Part shown: positions 1 to 9,093 of the stretch, one piece after another
Layout of the letters: every line of letters starts with the position of its first letter
Position numbering within the stretch: position 1 is the first letter of the stretch
Assembly (NCBI GenBank): GCA_040007895.1
Contig: JBDTUE010000001.1
Coordinates: 18,842 to 82,841 of the forward strand
DNA from: JADJLQ01 sp040007895
GTDB taxonomy: Bacteria > Bacteroidota > Bacteroidia > Chitinophagales > Saprospiraceae
Direction: 5' to 3'
Length of the DNA stretch: 64,000 nucleotides
The notes under the pieces: generated by a model
The model's database searches: none
The model's input: the letters and a program-made list of their open reading frames with translations, nothing else
What the model was told of the DNA's origin: nothing
Translations under genes and position numbers: made by a program

Positions 1-3000
1 AAACAGATGCTAACGCCATTTACCAGGTGCGGATTGGTTTTAAACCTTCCTATACTTCGTTGACTTGTTTGTCTAAATACAAAGAATCGCCTCTTGAATC
101 GGATGAATTAACCAGTTTTTATGAGGATAATTATTACGGTTCTGAAGGTTATTACGAGGATTATAAATGGGAAGACCGGGATGATCCTTGTAAACCCGCT
201 TATTACAACCGGGATCAGTTCATTGCGAAGAATGTCCTGATATCTAATCTGGGCATCATCGGTAAAGTTTCCGACAAACAACTATTCGTTGCAGTGACCG
301 ATTTAAGAACTACTGAACCAATAGCAGGATGTTCAATAGATGTTTATGATTTTCAACTTCAGAAGATAGCAACCCTTACCACGGACGCTGAAGGTATAGT
401 GCAACAAATGATTTCAGGCATTCCTTATGCGTTGATTGCAAATTATCAGGGATCCAAAGGCTATCTGCGTATGGCTGAAGGTCAGAACTTATCTATGAGT
501 GCATTTGATATTGATGGCCAGCAAGTGAATAAAGGATTGAAAGGATTGATTTATGGAGAACGCGGAGTGTGGAGGCCAGGAGATAGTATTTATCTGAATT
601 TCATTTTGAATGATAAGGAATTGAAACTACCGGCTAATCATCCTGTTAAACTGAATGTCTATGATGCACAAAACAAACTTGTCATTCAAAAGATCACTTC
701 TCAATCTATCGGTCATATCTATTCATTTAATTTCAAGACATCCGCAGACGCACCTACCGGAAATTGGAGGGCATCTATCAAGGCAGGTGGGGCCGATTTT
801 ACTAAAACCCTGAAAATTGAAGCGATCAAGCCAAATCGATTAAAAATCAAATGGGATGCTGGTGAAGAGATTACTGCGGCACAAAATTCTATTAATTTGA
901 ATGCAACGTGGTTGACGGGATTACAGGCTTCAGGTTTATCGGCTAAAATAAATTCGAAATGGTCACCTTCTGCTACCGGTTTCCCGGCTTATAAGGATTA
1001 TGAATTTCAGGATCCCGCCAGGATGAATAACGATCAAACGAATCTTACGTTGTTTGAAGGCCCGTTAGATGCTAGCGGTAATGCCAATGTCCCATTGAAA
1101 ATTTCAAAAGATTTTAAGCCATCGGGCAAAATGAATCTTCGTTTTAATATTGAAGTTTCAGAACCGGGCGGAGATTTTAGTTCGCAGGTCCAATCATCTG
1201 TTTATCATCCCTACAAAAATTATGCAGGTGTAAAATTGCCTGCTGATCCATGGGGCTATAAGACGTTAAACCTGAATAATTCATCAACTATAAGTTTTGT
1301 CGACATCGATACGAAGGGTAAGTTTCAGGCAAACCGAAAACTATCGGTAGGGTTGTATGAATTGGAATGGAGATGGTGGTGGGAACAAAGGGACAATGCG
1401 GTAGCAGGTTTTAATTCATCCAATCATACCAAAGCAATACAAAAAGCTAATATCACTACCAATTCAAATGGCCTTGCAGAATGGAAAGTAAGTATAAATC
1501 ATTGGGGCCGCTATTTAATAAGAGTATGTGATACGGAATCGGGCCATTGCAGTGGTGACTTTGCTTATGCGGGTTGGCCAGATGAAGGTAATGATCAAAA
1601 CCATTTTGATATGGCCACCTTACTGAGATTGGGTACTAACAAGGAAAAATATCAATCTTCAGAAACTATTGAACTCAATGTTCCGGCGCCTGTGTTATCT
1701 AAAATGCTAGTTACACTCGAGAATGGAAGCAAAGTACTTGAAGCACACTGGGTCACCGTCGATAAATCACCTTTCATTTTTAAATTCCAGGCATCAGCCG
1801 CTATGGCTCCGGCAGTATATGCTCATGTCACACTCATTCAACCACATGGTTATTCTAATAATGATTTACCCATGAGAATGTATGGAGTGATTCCTATACC
1901 TATTGAAAACGGAACTGCTAAACTTAATCCTAAAATAACAAGCAATGACTCGTTTAAACCTGAACATTCAGAAACGATAGAAATATCAGAGTCAGGCGGG
2001 AATCCAATGGCGTACACGCTTGATATCATAGATGAAGGATTATTGGATATCACGAATTATAAAACCCCGGACCCTTACGCTGCATTTTATTCTAAAGAGG
2101 CATTGGGTGTCCGTACGTGGGATGTGTATGACCATGTGTTAGGTGCATATGGCGGTAAACTGGAAAGTATATTAAGTATCGGGGGGGATGAAGGATTAAA
2201 TGGAAATGCTAAAAGCAATGCGGTAAGCCGGTTTAAATCTCCCGTAATACATCTTGGTCCATTTCAATTGAATAAAAATGAAAAGAAAAAACATTCGATC
2301 ACTATTCGCAATTATGTCGGATCGGTTAAAATAATGGTCGTTGCGGCCGGAGATGATGCTTATGGTAATGCTGAAAAAGCAGTACCGGTTAAAAGCCCGA
2401 TCATGATCTTACCCACGCTTCCAAGAATATTAAGTACCAATGAAACAATCAAACTCCCGGTGAATATATTCGTAACTGATCCTGCATTGACCCAGGGTAC
2501 GGTCACCATAAAGGATAAAAACAATCAATTGAAATTTGATTCAAATTCAAAAAATACCACTTTCAACGGGGCAGGGGAGTACATGGAATATTTTGATTTT
2601 ACTACCTCTGATTTACCCAATACAACTACTATTCAACTTGAAGCTAAATCAGGGAATCAAACTACAAGTCAGACCATTGAAATTGAAACCCGGAATCCGA
2701 ATCCTTTCCTCACTGAAACTACAACGACAATTATAGAACCAGGTTCTTCAAAAAGCATTCCGTTCAAATCCCCGGAAGGTGTAAGCCGGAGTACCACTAT
2801 GGTTGAAGTATCTAATTTTCAACCAATAAAATTGAATAGTTATCTCGACGAACTTATACAATATCCTTATGGATGCGCCGAACAAACCGTATCCGCTGCC
2901 TTTCCTCAATTGTACCTGGATCAGTTTACTACTATGAATGCAAACCAGATTCAACAAACTAAAATCAATATTGAAAAATGCATTTCTTTATTATCTAAAT

Positions 3001-4235
3001 TTAATAAGTCGGATGGATCTTTCAGCCTTTGGCCCGGTACTTCCAGTGAGACCGATCTATGGGTTACCAGTTATATTGGGCATTTCATGTTAGAAGCTCA
3101 GAAAAAAGGGTATTTAGTTCAGGATTATTTGATTTCAGGATGGAAGACTTTTCAAAAACGAATGGCCAATCTTTATGATCCAGCCCAGAAATCATTGTAC
3201 AAACCTAATCATGGTTTAGATCAGGCGTATAGATTGTATACATTGGCCTTGGCTGGTTCGCCGGATCTTGGGGCTATGAACCGATTAAAAGAGTATCCGG
3301 AGATTGGAATAAATGCCCGTTGGAGATTAGCTGCTGCATTCGCTCTTGCAGGGCAAAAAGAAGTAGCCAAAACAATGATGGTTGCCGTTCCAGATAAGAC
3401 GGATTATGTAGAATCAGGTTACACATATGGTAGTCCCCTTCGTGATCAGGCTATGATCATGGAGACCTATCTTGAAGCAGGTGAAAAAGATAAAGCAGCA
3501 GGTATAGCTTTAGAAATTTCAAAACAACTTAATTCAGATCGTGAATACAATACACAGGCACTTGCTTATGCCTTACAGGTATTGGGTAAATTCCTTGGCA
3601 ATAGCGATGCGAAAGAGGTTGCGTGGAGTTTTAAATATCAAACGAATGGAGAATCCAAACAGTCTGTAAATGCTATTACAGCTTCATTTCTTATTGATCC
3701 CAAAATCAGTAATGCCACCGGTAAATCAATTTCCATTGAAAATACTTCTTCTAAAATTATTTATGTAGTCACCAGCGTAAAAGGACAGCCAGCAAAAGAT
3801 ATCCAGGAAGATGCATCAAGTAATTTAAAACTCAGTGTATTATACCTCGATGACAATCATCAAAGTTTAAGTCCTGCGAGTCTGAATAAGGGGGATCATA
3901 TTACCATAGAAGTCACTGTTCAAAATACCGGTGTTAAGTCTTATAATAACCTGGCCTTGACACAAATCCTGCCATCCGGCTGGGAAATTATCAATGAAAG
4001 AATTACGGATGACGTAGCAGGTGCTGACCATACATCCAATTTTAAATATCAGGATATCCGGGATGATAGAGTATTCACTTATTTTGGACTCAACCAACGA
4101 CAATCGAAAACGATTAGTTTACATGCGAGAGCCAGCTACCAGGGGACGTATCATTTACCGGCTATTACTTGTGAAGATATGTATGATGTACTCTCCTATG
4201 CACGTATTAAGGGTAGTGAGACGGTGGTCAATTAA
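1..4235 (+). CDS. Alpha-2-macroglobulin family protein, 5' end cut off by the window
   Basis: The frame is open from the first complete codon at base 3, so the GTG at 27 is not a real start and the gene begins outside the window. About 1,410 residues are visible. Bacterial alpha-2-macroglobulins are usually 1,600-1,900 residues, so the signal peptide or lipobox and the first domains are missing. The family traps attacking proteases in the periplasm or at the outer membrane. Visible marks are a macroglobulin-domain motif YGERGVWRPGD near base 555, the segment DIIDEGLLDITNY before the central region, and the thioester motif YPYGCAEQT with the cysteine codon at 2874 and glutamine at 2883. The thioester helical domain follows, then a C-terminal receptor-like beta domain. 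The CxEQ thioester is intact, so covalent trapping is plausible. The usual partner pbpC is not downstream; it may lie upstream. Confidence 0.93.
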   Translation, partial: TDANAIYQVRIGFKPSYTSLTCLSKYKESPLESDELTSFYEDNYYGSEGYYEDYKWEDRDDPCKPAYYNRDQFIAKNVLISNLGIIGKVSDKQLFVAVTDLRTTEPIAGCSIDVYDFQLQKIATLTTDAEGIVQQMISGIPYALIANYQGSKGYLRMAEGQNLSMSAFDIDGQQVNKGLKGLIYGERGVWRPGDSIYLNFILNDKELKLPANHPVKLNVYDAQNKLVIQKITSQSIGHIYSFNFKTSADAPTGNWRASIKAGGADFTKTLKIEAIKPNRLKIKWDAGEEITAAQNSINLNATWLTGLQASGLSAKINSKWSPSATGFPAYKDYEFQDPARMNNDQTNLTLFEGPLDASGNANVPLKISKDFKPSGKMNLRFNIEVSEPGGDFSSQVQSSVYHPYKNYAGVKLPADPWGYKTLNLNNSSTISFVDIDTKGKFQANRKLSVGLYELEWRWWWEQRDNAVAGFNSSNHTKAIQKANITTNSNGLAEWKVSINHWGRYLIRVCDTESGHCSGDFAYAGWPDEGNDQNHFDMATLLRLGTNKEKYQSSETIELNVPAPVLSKMLVTLENGSKVLEAHWVTVDKSPFIFKFQASAAMAPAVYAHVTLIQPHGYSNNDLPMRMYGVIPIPIENGTAKLNPKITSNDSFKPEHSETIEISESGGNPMAYTLDIIDEGLLDITNYKTPDPYAAFYSKEALGVRTWDVYDHVLGAYGGKLESILSIGGDEGLNGNAKSNAVSRFKSPVIHLGPFQLNKNEKKKHSITIRNYVGSVKIMVVAAGDDAYGNAEKAVPVKSPIMILPTLPRILSTNETIKLPVNIFVTDPALTQGTVTIKDKNNQLKFDSNSKNTTFNGAGEYMEYFDFTTSDLPNTTTIQLEAKSGNQTTSQTIEIETRNPNPFLTETTTTIIEPGSSKSIPFKSPEGVSRSTTMVEVSNFQPIKLNSYLDELIQYPYGCAEQTVSAAFPQLYLDQFTTMNANQIQQTKINIEKCISLLSKFNKSDGSFSLWPGTSSETDLWVTSYIGHFMLEAQKKGYLVQDYLISGWKTFQKRMANLYDPAQKSLYKPNHGLDQAYRLYTLALAGSPDLGAMNRLKEYPEIGINARWRLAAAFALAGQKEVAKTMMVAVPDKTDYVESGYTYGSPLRDQAMIMETYLEAGEKDKAAGIALEISKQLNSDREYNTQALAYALQVLGKFLGNSDAKEVAWSFKYQTNGESKQSVNAITASFLIDPKISNATGKSISIENTSSKIIYVVTSVKGQPAKDIQEDASSNLKLSVLYLDDNHQSLSPASLNKGDHITIEVTVQNTGVKSYNNLALTQILPSGWEIINERITDDVAGADHTSNFKYQDIRDDRVFTYFGLNQRQSKTISLHARASYQGTYHLPAITCEDMYDVLSYARIKGSETVVN

Positions 4236-4329
4236 TTTTTTTATTGTAATCATGTATGAACAATTCAAATTGCATCAATATTAGAATAGTACTTTGTTCA
4301 AATAAAATGAATTGTTTATTTCAGCCACT

Positions 4330-5115
4330 ATGATCAGTAATCTTAAACTTCTTGATAATAAAAAGGTAATTGTCGTTGGCGGAGCAGGAAGTCTGGGACA
4401 GGCAGCAGTACAATTATTTGTTCTTCACAGTGCCAGCATCTTAGTGGCTGATGTGAATATTGAACAAAATTTATATAATCACAATGATGTTCATTACCTG
4501 AAAACAAATGTTATTGAAGAATCAGAGATGAACAAGACTATCGAATATGCTCATAATTTATGGGGGAAGATTGATGGTTTATATCATATTGCAGGTGGAT
4601 CGGGCAGGAAATTTGGTGATGGTCCTCTGCATGAAATGACTATTGGAGGATGGAATCACACTTTATCATTGAATCTTACTTCCGTGATGATTTCTAACCG
4701 GGCAATAATTCAATACTGGTTAAAAAATAATTCTGCAGGTTCAATCGTAAACACCGGATCAGTGTTGGCTTCATCTCCGGCACCTCATTTTTTTTCTACA
4801 CATGCCTATGCTGCAGCTAAGTCAGGTATTGAAGGTTTTTCTAAATCAATTGCATCTTATTATTCCGTTCAAAATATCCGTGTGAATGTTATTGCTCCAG
4901 GGTTAATTGCCACTCAAATGTCTTCAAGAGCTCAATCGGATACAGCCATATTAGATTATATTAAAATAAAACAGCCTCTTGACGGGGGTAGGATAGGGGT
5001 TCCCGTTGATTGTGCAGGTGCTGCGTTGTTTTTATTATCTGATTTGTCTTCTTTCATTACCGGTCAGGTAATTCATGTAGATGGCGGTTGGTCGTTGAAT
5101 GAAGGACAATGGTAA
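4330..5115 (+). CDS. Short-chain dehydrogenase/reductase (SDR) family oxidoreductase
   Basis: A classical SDR of 261 residues. The N-terminal GGAGSLG is the Rossmann dinucleotide-binding glycine motif. NTGSVLAS carries the catalytic serine, and YAAAK gives Tyr160 and Lys164 of the catalytic tetrad. The C-terminal GQVIHVDGGW segment is typical of the family. A TTG at 4312 would extend the protein by six residues, but the ATG at 4330 places the glycine motif at the usual distance from the N-terminus, so I chose it. The substrate cannot be told from sequence. A 94-bp gap separates it from the macroglobulin gene, so it may be transcribed alone. A heptad repeat array begins at the base right after its stop codon. 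Confidence 0.9.
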   Translation: MISNLKLLDNKKVIVVGGAGSLGQAAVQLFVLHSASILVADVNIEQNLYNHNDVHYLKTNVIEESEMNKTIEYAHNLWGKIDGLYHIAGGSGRKFGDGPLHEMTIGGWNHTLSLNLTSVMISNRAIIQYWLKNNSAGSIVNTGSVLASSPAPHFFSTHAYAAAKSGIEGFSKSIASYYSVQNIRVNVIAPGLIATQMSSRAQSDTAILDYIKIKQPLDGGRIGVPVDCAGAALFLLSDLSSFITGQVIHVDGGWSLNEGQW

Positions 5116-5280
5116 ACGAATGTCTCGAATGCTTCGAATAACGAATGACGATTTACGATTGACGATTGACGATTGACGAATGACGAATGACGATTGTCGA
5201 TTGTCGATTGTCTCGAATCAAGGAGAAATTTTATCAATCTTTCGGACTTTCGGACTTTCTTCCTTTCAGACTTTCAGATT
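5116..5280. repeat. Intergenic 7-bp and 8-bp tandem repeat array between convergent genes
   Basis: The first heptamer ACGAATG (5116-5122) directly follows the TAA stop of the SDR gene. Ten contiguous heptamers of the type ACGATTG/ACGAATG/TCGATTG fill 5141-5210. A second block at about 5239-5279 has 8-bp units TTTCGGAC/TTTCAGAC. Read on the minus strand, which is the sense of the convergent peptidase gene, this block is GTCCGAAA/GTCTGAAA. No spacers of CRISPR type are present. The same unit types recur at 20815-20998 and 63835-63910. Confidence 0.85.
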
Positions 5281-5293
5281 AATTTCATCAAAG

Positions 5294-7459
5294 CTACCCT
5301 TTCATATATTTAACAGGACTATTGGTATTGTAAAAGAAAAACGACCAGATATCAGTCTGTTCGTCTATGATTTTTGAGGTGGGTTTCCCTGCTCCATGTC
5401 CGGCATCTGTTTCAATCCTGATCAACACCGGATTTTGACCTTTATGATCAGCCTGTAGTGCAGCTGCAAACTTAAATGAATGGGCAGGCACCACACGATC
5501 ATCATGATCCGCTGTTGTAACCATGGTGGACGGGTATTGAGTTCCACTTTTTAAATTATGAAGAGGTGAATATTTAATGAGGTATTTGAATTGTTCTACA
5601 GAATCGCTGGAACCATATTCAACAGCCCATGCATGTCCTATGGTAAACTTATGATATCTCAACATATCCATGACACCAACCGCCGGAAAAGCTACGGCAA
5701 ACAAATCAGGTCGTTGCGTCATACAGGCTCCAACTAATAATCCTCCATTGGATCCTCCTGAAATGGCTAATTTTTCTTTGGATGTATATTTTTCCTGGAT
5801 TAAGTATTCTGCTGCAGCTATAAAATCGTCGAATACATTTTGCTTTTTTTCATGCATTCCTGCTTTGTGCCAGTCTTCACCAAATTCACCTCCACCACGA
5901 AGATTGGGCATAGCATATACACCTCCGTTCTCCAGCAAAATAAGCCTGGATGCACTGAAGGATGGACTCAATGAAATATTGAACCCTCCATAGGCATATA
6001 AATAACATGGATTGGTACCATCTAATTTTAGACCTTTTTTGTACACTAAAAACATAGGAACCTGGGTACCATCTTTGCTTTTGTACCAAACTTGTTTTTG
6101 TTCAAAATCTGTGGGATTAAATTTTAAGTCAGGTTGAAAGAATAGTTTCGAACTGCCATCTTTTACCTGATATTCATAGATACTGCCCGGATCCGTAAAT
6201 GAAGTATATTGGTAAAATAAAGAAGATTCATTTTCCTTACCTCCAAATCCACCGGCACTACCTATACCCGGTAACACGATTTCTTTTTTATTCGAACCAT
6301 CATAATCATACTGATAAACTTTAGAAGAAGCATTTTCTAAATATTCAGTGAATAGTTTTTTTCCTCCGGTATTGGCATTACTTAATAGATTTTTAGATTC
6401 CGGTACAATCGTTTTCCAGTGTTCTTCTTCCGGATGTGCAGGGTCTATTTGTATAATTTTGATATTTGGTGCTTTAATATTAGTGGATACCAGGAATTGA
6501 TCACCAATATTAGTAATGACGTTGCTCTCATTATCATACCCTTTAAACAACACCGTAAATTTTCCATTCATATCATTTACTTTTCTGAATGAAGTTTCAA
6601 AGCCAGATGTTCCTTTTGAAGCATATAAGATTAGATACTTGCCATCTTCAGTGACCCCTGCATTGTGATTCATTAACGGTTCATTCCTGTTTTCATATAC
6701 TTTAATATCCTTTTCCTGCGTAGTACCCAATTTGTGATAAAATACGGAATGAAACTTATTGGCGTCTGATAGTTCCATACCTGGTCGGGGTTCAGGATAT
6801 CTGCTGTAGTAAAAACCTTTATCATCCCAACTTGCACCACTAAATTTTACAAATTTGATCACTTCAGGTAGTTCATGATTGGTTGCTACCTCCCGGATAT
6901 GAATTTCCTGCCAGTCTGATCCGGCATTTTGCCTAGCATAGGTGATATATTTATCATCCCTTGAAGATCCGAGTAGATTGATCGCTACCGTACCTTTTGC
7001 AGATAAGATATTGGGATCAATAAATACTTCAGATTTGTTTTCATGTCCTTTTTGCAGATAAATAACTGCCTGGTTTTGCAATCCATCATTTTTATAATAG
7101 AAATAATAATCACCAACTTTCCGCGGTGAAGTCATTTTAGTATAATTAAACAATTCTTCATATCGTTTCCGGATCTCTTTTCGATAAGGGATTTTAGATA
7201 GATATCCCGACGTCACTTCGTTTTGTTTTTTCACCCAATCTTCAACTTTAGCCGCAGTATCATCCTCCATCCAACGGTAAGGATCTGCTAATGAAGTTCC
7301 ATGATAATTTTCAACCACATCATCCGTATCCGTCAACGGATAGGATACTGGAATAATAGGATTGGTAGAAGTGGAATGCATATCCTTGGAGTTTTTACAA
7401 GTTATTAAAGCAATCGATACGACGAAAGCAAGGAACAATGTGAATATTTTTGATTTCAT
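5294..7459 (-). CDS. Prolyl oligopeptidase (S9A), lipoprotein
   Basis: Serine peptidase of 721 residues that cleaves short peptides after proline. The N-terminus has a hydrophobic segment ending in LITC, a lipobox, so the enzyme is probably a lipoprotein in the cell envelope. The beta-propeller N-terminal part starts with the S9A hallmark DPYRWMED. The C-terminal alpha/beta hydrolase carries Ser570 in GGSNGGL, the aspartate in DHDDRVVP and the histidine in AGHGAGK, so the triad is complete. Length matches the family. The ATG at 7459 lies 23 bp from a TAATTTTG -7 element on the same strand. It is divergent from the DUF2461 gene and convergent with the SDR gene, with the repeat array between their ends. 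Confidence 0.96.
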   Translation of the reverse strand: MKSKIFTLFLAFVVSIALITCKNSKDMHSTSTNPIIPVSYPLTDTDDVVENYHGTSLADPYRWMEDDTAAKVEDWVKKQNEVTSGYLSKIPYRKEIRKRYEELFNYTKMTSPRKVGDYYFYYKNDGLQNQAVIYLQKGHENKSEVFIDPNILSAKGTVAINLLGSSRDDKYITYARQNAGSDWQEIHIREVATNHELPEVIKFVKFSGASWDDKGFYYSRYPEPRPGMELSDANKFHSVFYHKLGTTQEKDIKVYENRNEPLMNHNAGVTEDGKYLILYASKGTSGFETSFRKVNDMNGKFTVLFKGYDNESNVITNIGDQFLVSTNIKAPNIKIIQIDPAHPEEEHWKTIVPESKNLLSNANTGGKKLFTEYLENASSKVYQYDYDGSNKKEIVLPGIGSAGGFGGKENESSLFYQYTSFTDPGSIYEYQVKDGSSKLFFQPDLKFNPTDFEQKQVWYKSKDGTQVPMFLVYKKGLKLDGTNPCYLYAYGGFNISLSPSFSASRLILLENGGVYAMPNLRGGGEFGEDWHKAGMHEKKQNVFDDFIAAAEYLIQEKYTSKEKLAISGGSNGGLLVGACMTQRPDLFAVAFPAVGVMDMLRYHKFTIGHAWAVEYGSSDSVEQFKYLIKYSPLHNLKSGTQYPSTMVTTADHDDRVVPAHSFKFAAALQADHKGQNPVLIRIETDAGHGAGKPTSKIIDEQTDIWSFFFYNTNSPVKYMKG

Positions 7460-7482
7460 CCTGATTGATTTAATTTAGTGGC

Positions 7483-7490
7483 CAAAATTA
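7483..7490 (-). promoter_or_regulatory. Bacteroidota -7 element for the prolyl oligopeptidase gene
   Basis: TAATTTTG on the minus strand matches TAnnTTTG and lies 23 bp upstream of the ATG. No TTG -33 element is evident at the expected distance. The site is 8 bp from the divergent DUF2461 start, so the two genes share a very short regulatory region. Confidence 0.5.
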
Positions 7491-7497
7491 AAGAGTT

Positions 7498-8169
7498 ATG
7501 GCTTATTTCGAAGAATCATTTATAAAGTACTTTAAATCGCTTAAAAAGAATAACAATAAAGAATGGTTTGACAAAAACAAAACACTCTATGAAAATAAAG
7601 TAAAAAAGCCCTTCGAACATCTTGTTGGTGATATCATTGCTAAAATGCAAAAACTGCATCCCGGGTTTCATTGCGAGATCAAGGATGCCATATTCAGGAT
7701 CAACCGGGATGTACGGTTCAGCAATGATAAAACACCCTACAAAACCTATGTTTCAGCAGCGATCGTTCACGGGGGCCGTAAAAATATGGTGGATCCTGGA
7801 TTGTATATTCAAATCACACAAGGTGGTTTGGAAATTGTAGGAGGTGTTTATATGCCTGATAAAGAACAATTGCATCGAATCAGATCTGCAGTTCAAACTC
7901 AACCAAAACAAGTGAAAAAACTTTCGGAGGATAAAAAGTTTACTAACCTCTTTGGGTCAATAAAAGGAGAAAAGAATAAAGTATTACCACCTGAATTTAA
8001 AGAGGCTGCCAAATCAGAACCACTGATCGCAAACAAACAGTTTTATTTTATGGCTTCATATACGGACGATAAGTTGATATTGGCAGATGATCTACTCACT
8101 TTCATAATGAAACATTATGAAACTGGAAGACCCTGGTCAGATTTTTTTACTGCCGCACTCAAAGCATAG
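7498..8169 (+). CDS. DUF2461 domain-containing protein
   Basis: A 223-residue cytoplasmic protein spanning the whole DUF2461 (TIGR02453) family. Typical segments are FKSLKKNNNKEWFDKNK near the N-terminus, FRINRDVRFSNDKTPYK around residue 65, and a late YETGRPWSDFF. The family is widespread in Bacteroidota and its biochemical function is not known to me. It has no signal peptide or membrane segment. The start is the ATG at 7498, only 38 bp from the divergent peptidase start. It is probably monocistronic, since a long AT-rich spacer with its own -7 box precedes the next gene. Confidence 0.93.
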   Translation: MAYFEESFIKYFKSLKKNNNKEWFDKNKTLYENKVKKPFEHLVGDIIAKMQKLHPGFHCEIKDAIFRINRDVRFSNDKTPYKTYVSAAIVHGGRKNMVDPGLYIQITQGGLEIVGGVYMPDKEQLHRIRSAVQTQPKQVKKLSEDKKFTNLFGSIKGEKNKVLPPEFKEAAKSEPLIANKQFYFMASYTDDKLILADDLLTFIMKHYETGRPWSDFFTAALKA

Positions 8170-8312
8170 TTTAGTTAAATTCTACGTGTTTTAAGCATAC
8201 TTATAATATACTAAGCTTTAGGCGGGTGTATTGTTATTTAAGCAATGTAATTGTTATCAATTATTAACAAATTGTTGACCATATAGTAGGGGTCTGATTA
8301 TCCATAGGTTTT

Positions 8313-8320
8313 TATTTTTG
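8313..8320 (+). promoter_or_regulatory. Bacteroidota -7 element for the DUF1573 gene
   Basis: TATTTTTG matches TAnnTTTG, 54 bp upstream of the DUF1573 ATG. No convincing -33 TTG is seen at 19-21 bp. Confidence 0.45.
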
Positions 8321-8374
8321 TAGCCTAATTTCAAATTCAATTTTTTTAAAATAACTTTATAAAACTAAACACTA

Positions 8375-8908
8375 ATGAAAAAAGTTTTTTTCTTATTGGT
8401 TGTGGGCTTCGGTTTAATCGCAGCTTGCAAAAATGATAGCGCAGTACGGGATGAAGCAAGAGCAGCCGTAGAAGGTGCTACTCCTGCGACTACAGATCCA
8501 GCTGCTGCTAATCCTGCAGACCCAAATGCTGTTGCCGCTACCGTTCCATCCGGACCTACGACTACCATTCAATTTATGGAAGAAGAATTCAACTTCGGTT
8601 CTATTAAACAAGGTGAAGTAGTATCACACACTTTTAAATTTAAAAATACAGGTTCTGAACCTTTGATTATTACTGATGCTAAAGCTTCTTGCGGATGTAC
8701 AGTTCCTAAAAAACCAAATGATCCTGTTGCTCCTGGTGAAACTGGAGAATTAGTTGTTGAATTCAACAGCGCTGGCAAATCTGGTGCACAAACCAAACAA
8801 GTTACTGTTACGGCTAATACCAATCCTCCTCAGTCTTTCATCCGTATTGTATCTGATATCAAAGCCGGCGATGCTCCTGCAGCAGGTGCCGCAGCTGGAA
8901 AACACTAA
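8375..8908 (+). CDS. DUF1573 domain lipoprotein
   Basis: A 177-residue envelope protein. The N-terminal hydrophobic stretch ends in IAAC, a lipobox, and is followed by about 40 residues of Ala/Pro/Thr-rich linker. DUF1573 then runs from about residue 65: FGSIKQGEVVSHTFKFKNTG, then ASCGCTVP and a late GAQTKQVTV. This is the Bacteroidota single-domain DUF1573, an Ig-like (ASPM/SPD-2/hydin-like) beta fold with the conserved CGC. The molecular role is unknown. It has its own promoter element and a stem-loop terminator downstream, so it is probably monocistronic. Confidence 0.93.
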   Translation: MKKVFFLLVVGFGLIAACKNDSAVRDEARAAVEGATPATTDPAAANPADPNAVAATVPSGPTTTIQFMEEEFNFGSIKQGEVVSHTFKFKNTGSEPLIITDAKASCGCTVPKKPNDPVAPGETGELVVEFNSAGKSGAQTKQVTVTANTNPPQSFIRIVSDIKAGDAPAAGAAAGKH

Positions 8909-8969
8909 TACTACAAATTACAATAAACCGAGTATCGGGCATTCTCGGATGTTCGACTTCAAAACGCAG

Positions 8970-9002
8970 GCCGGCTCACATAGAGTTGGCTTTTGTGTTT
9001 TT
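8970..9002 (+). terminator. Rho-independent terminator after the DUF1573 gene
   Basis: GCCGGCTC pairs with GAGTTGGC (8 bp with two G-U pairs) across a five-base loop, followed by a run of T interrupted by single G residues. It sits about 60 bp after the stop. Confidence 0.6.
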
Positions 9003-9093
9003 GGAATGAACCTAATATACTTAAAGGCGAGTTCCATGAATAATTCTTGCCAAAAAAACAGAACTATAAGATTCTAACTATTTTTACCTTTCA

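Noticed and set aside
5141..5210. CRISPR-like array of short repeats
   Set aside because: Units are 7 bp, contiguous and without unique spacers of 25-40 bp; no cas genes are near.
5180..5377. 65-residue open frame on the plus strand through the repeat array
   Set aside because: It runs through low-complexity repeats and into the antisense of the peptidase 3' end; composition is not protein-like.
8754..9077. 107-residue open frame on the plus strand overlapping the DUF1573 gene
   Set aside because: It is a shifted frame of DUF1573 extended over the terminator; no coherent hydrophobic or domain pattern.
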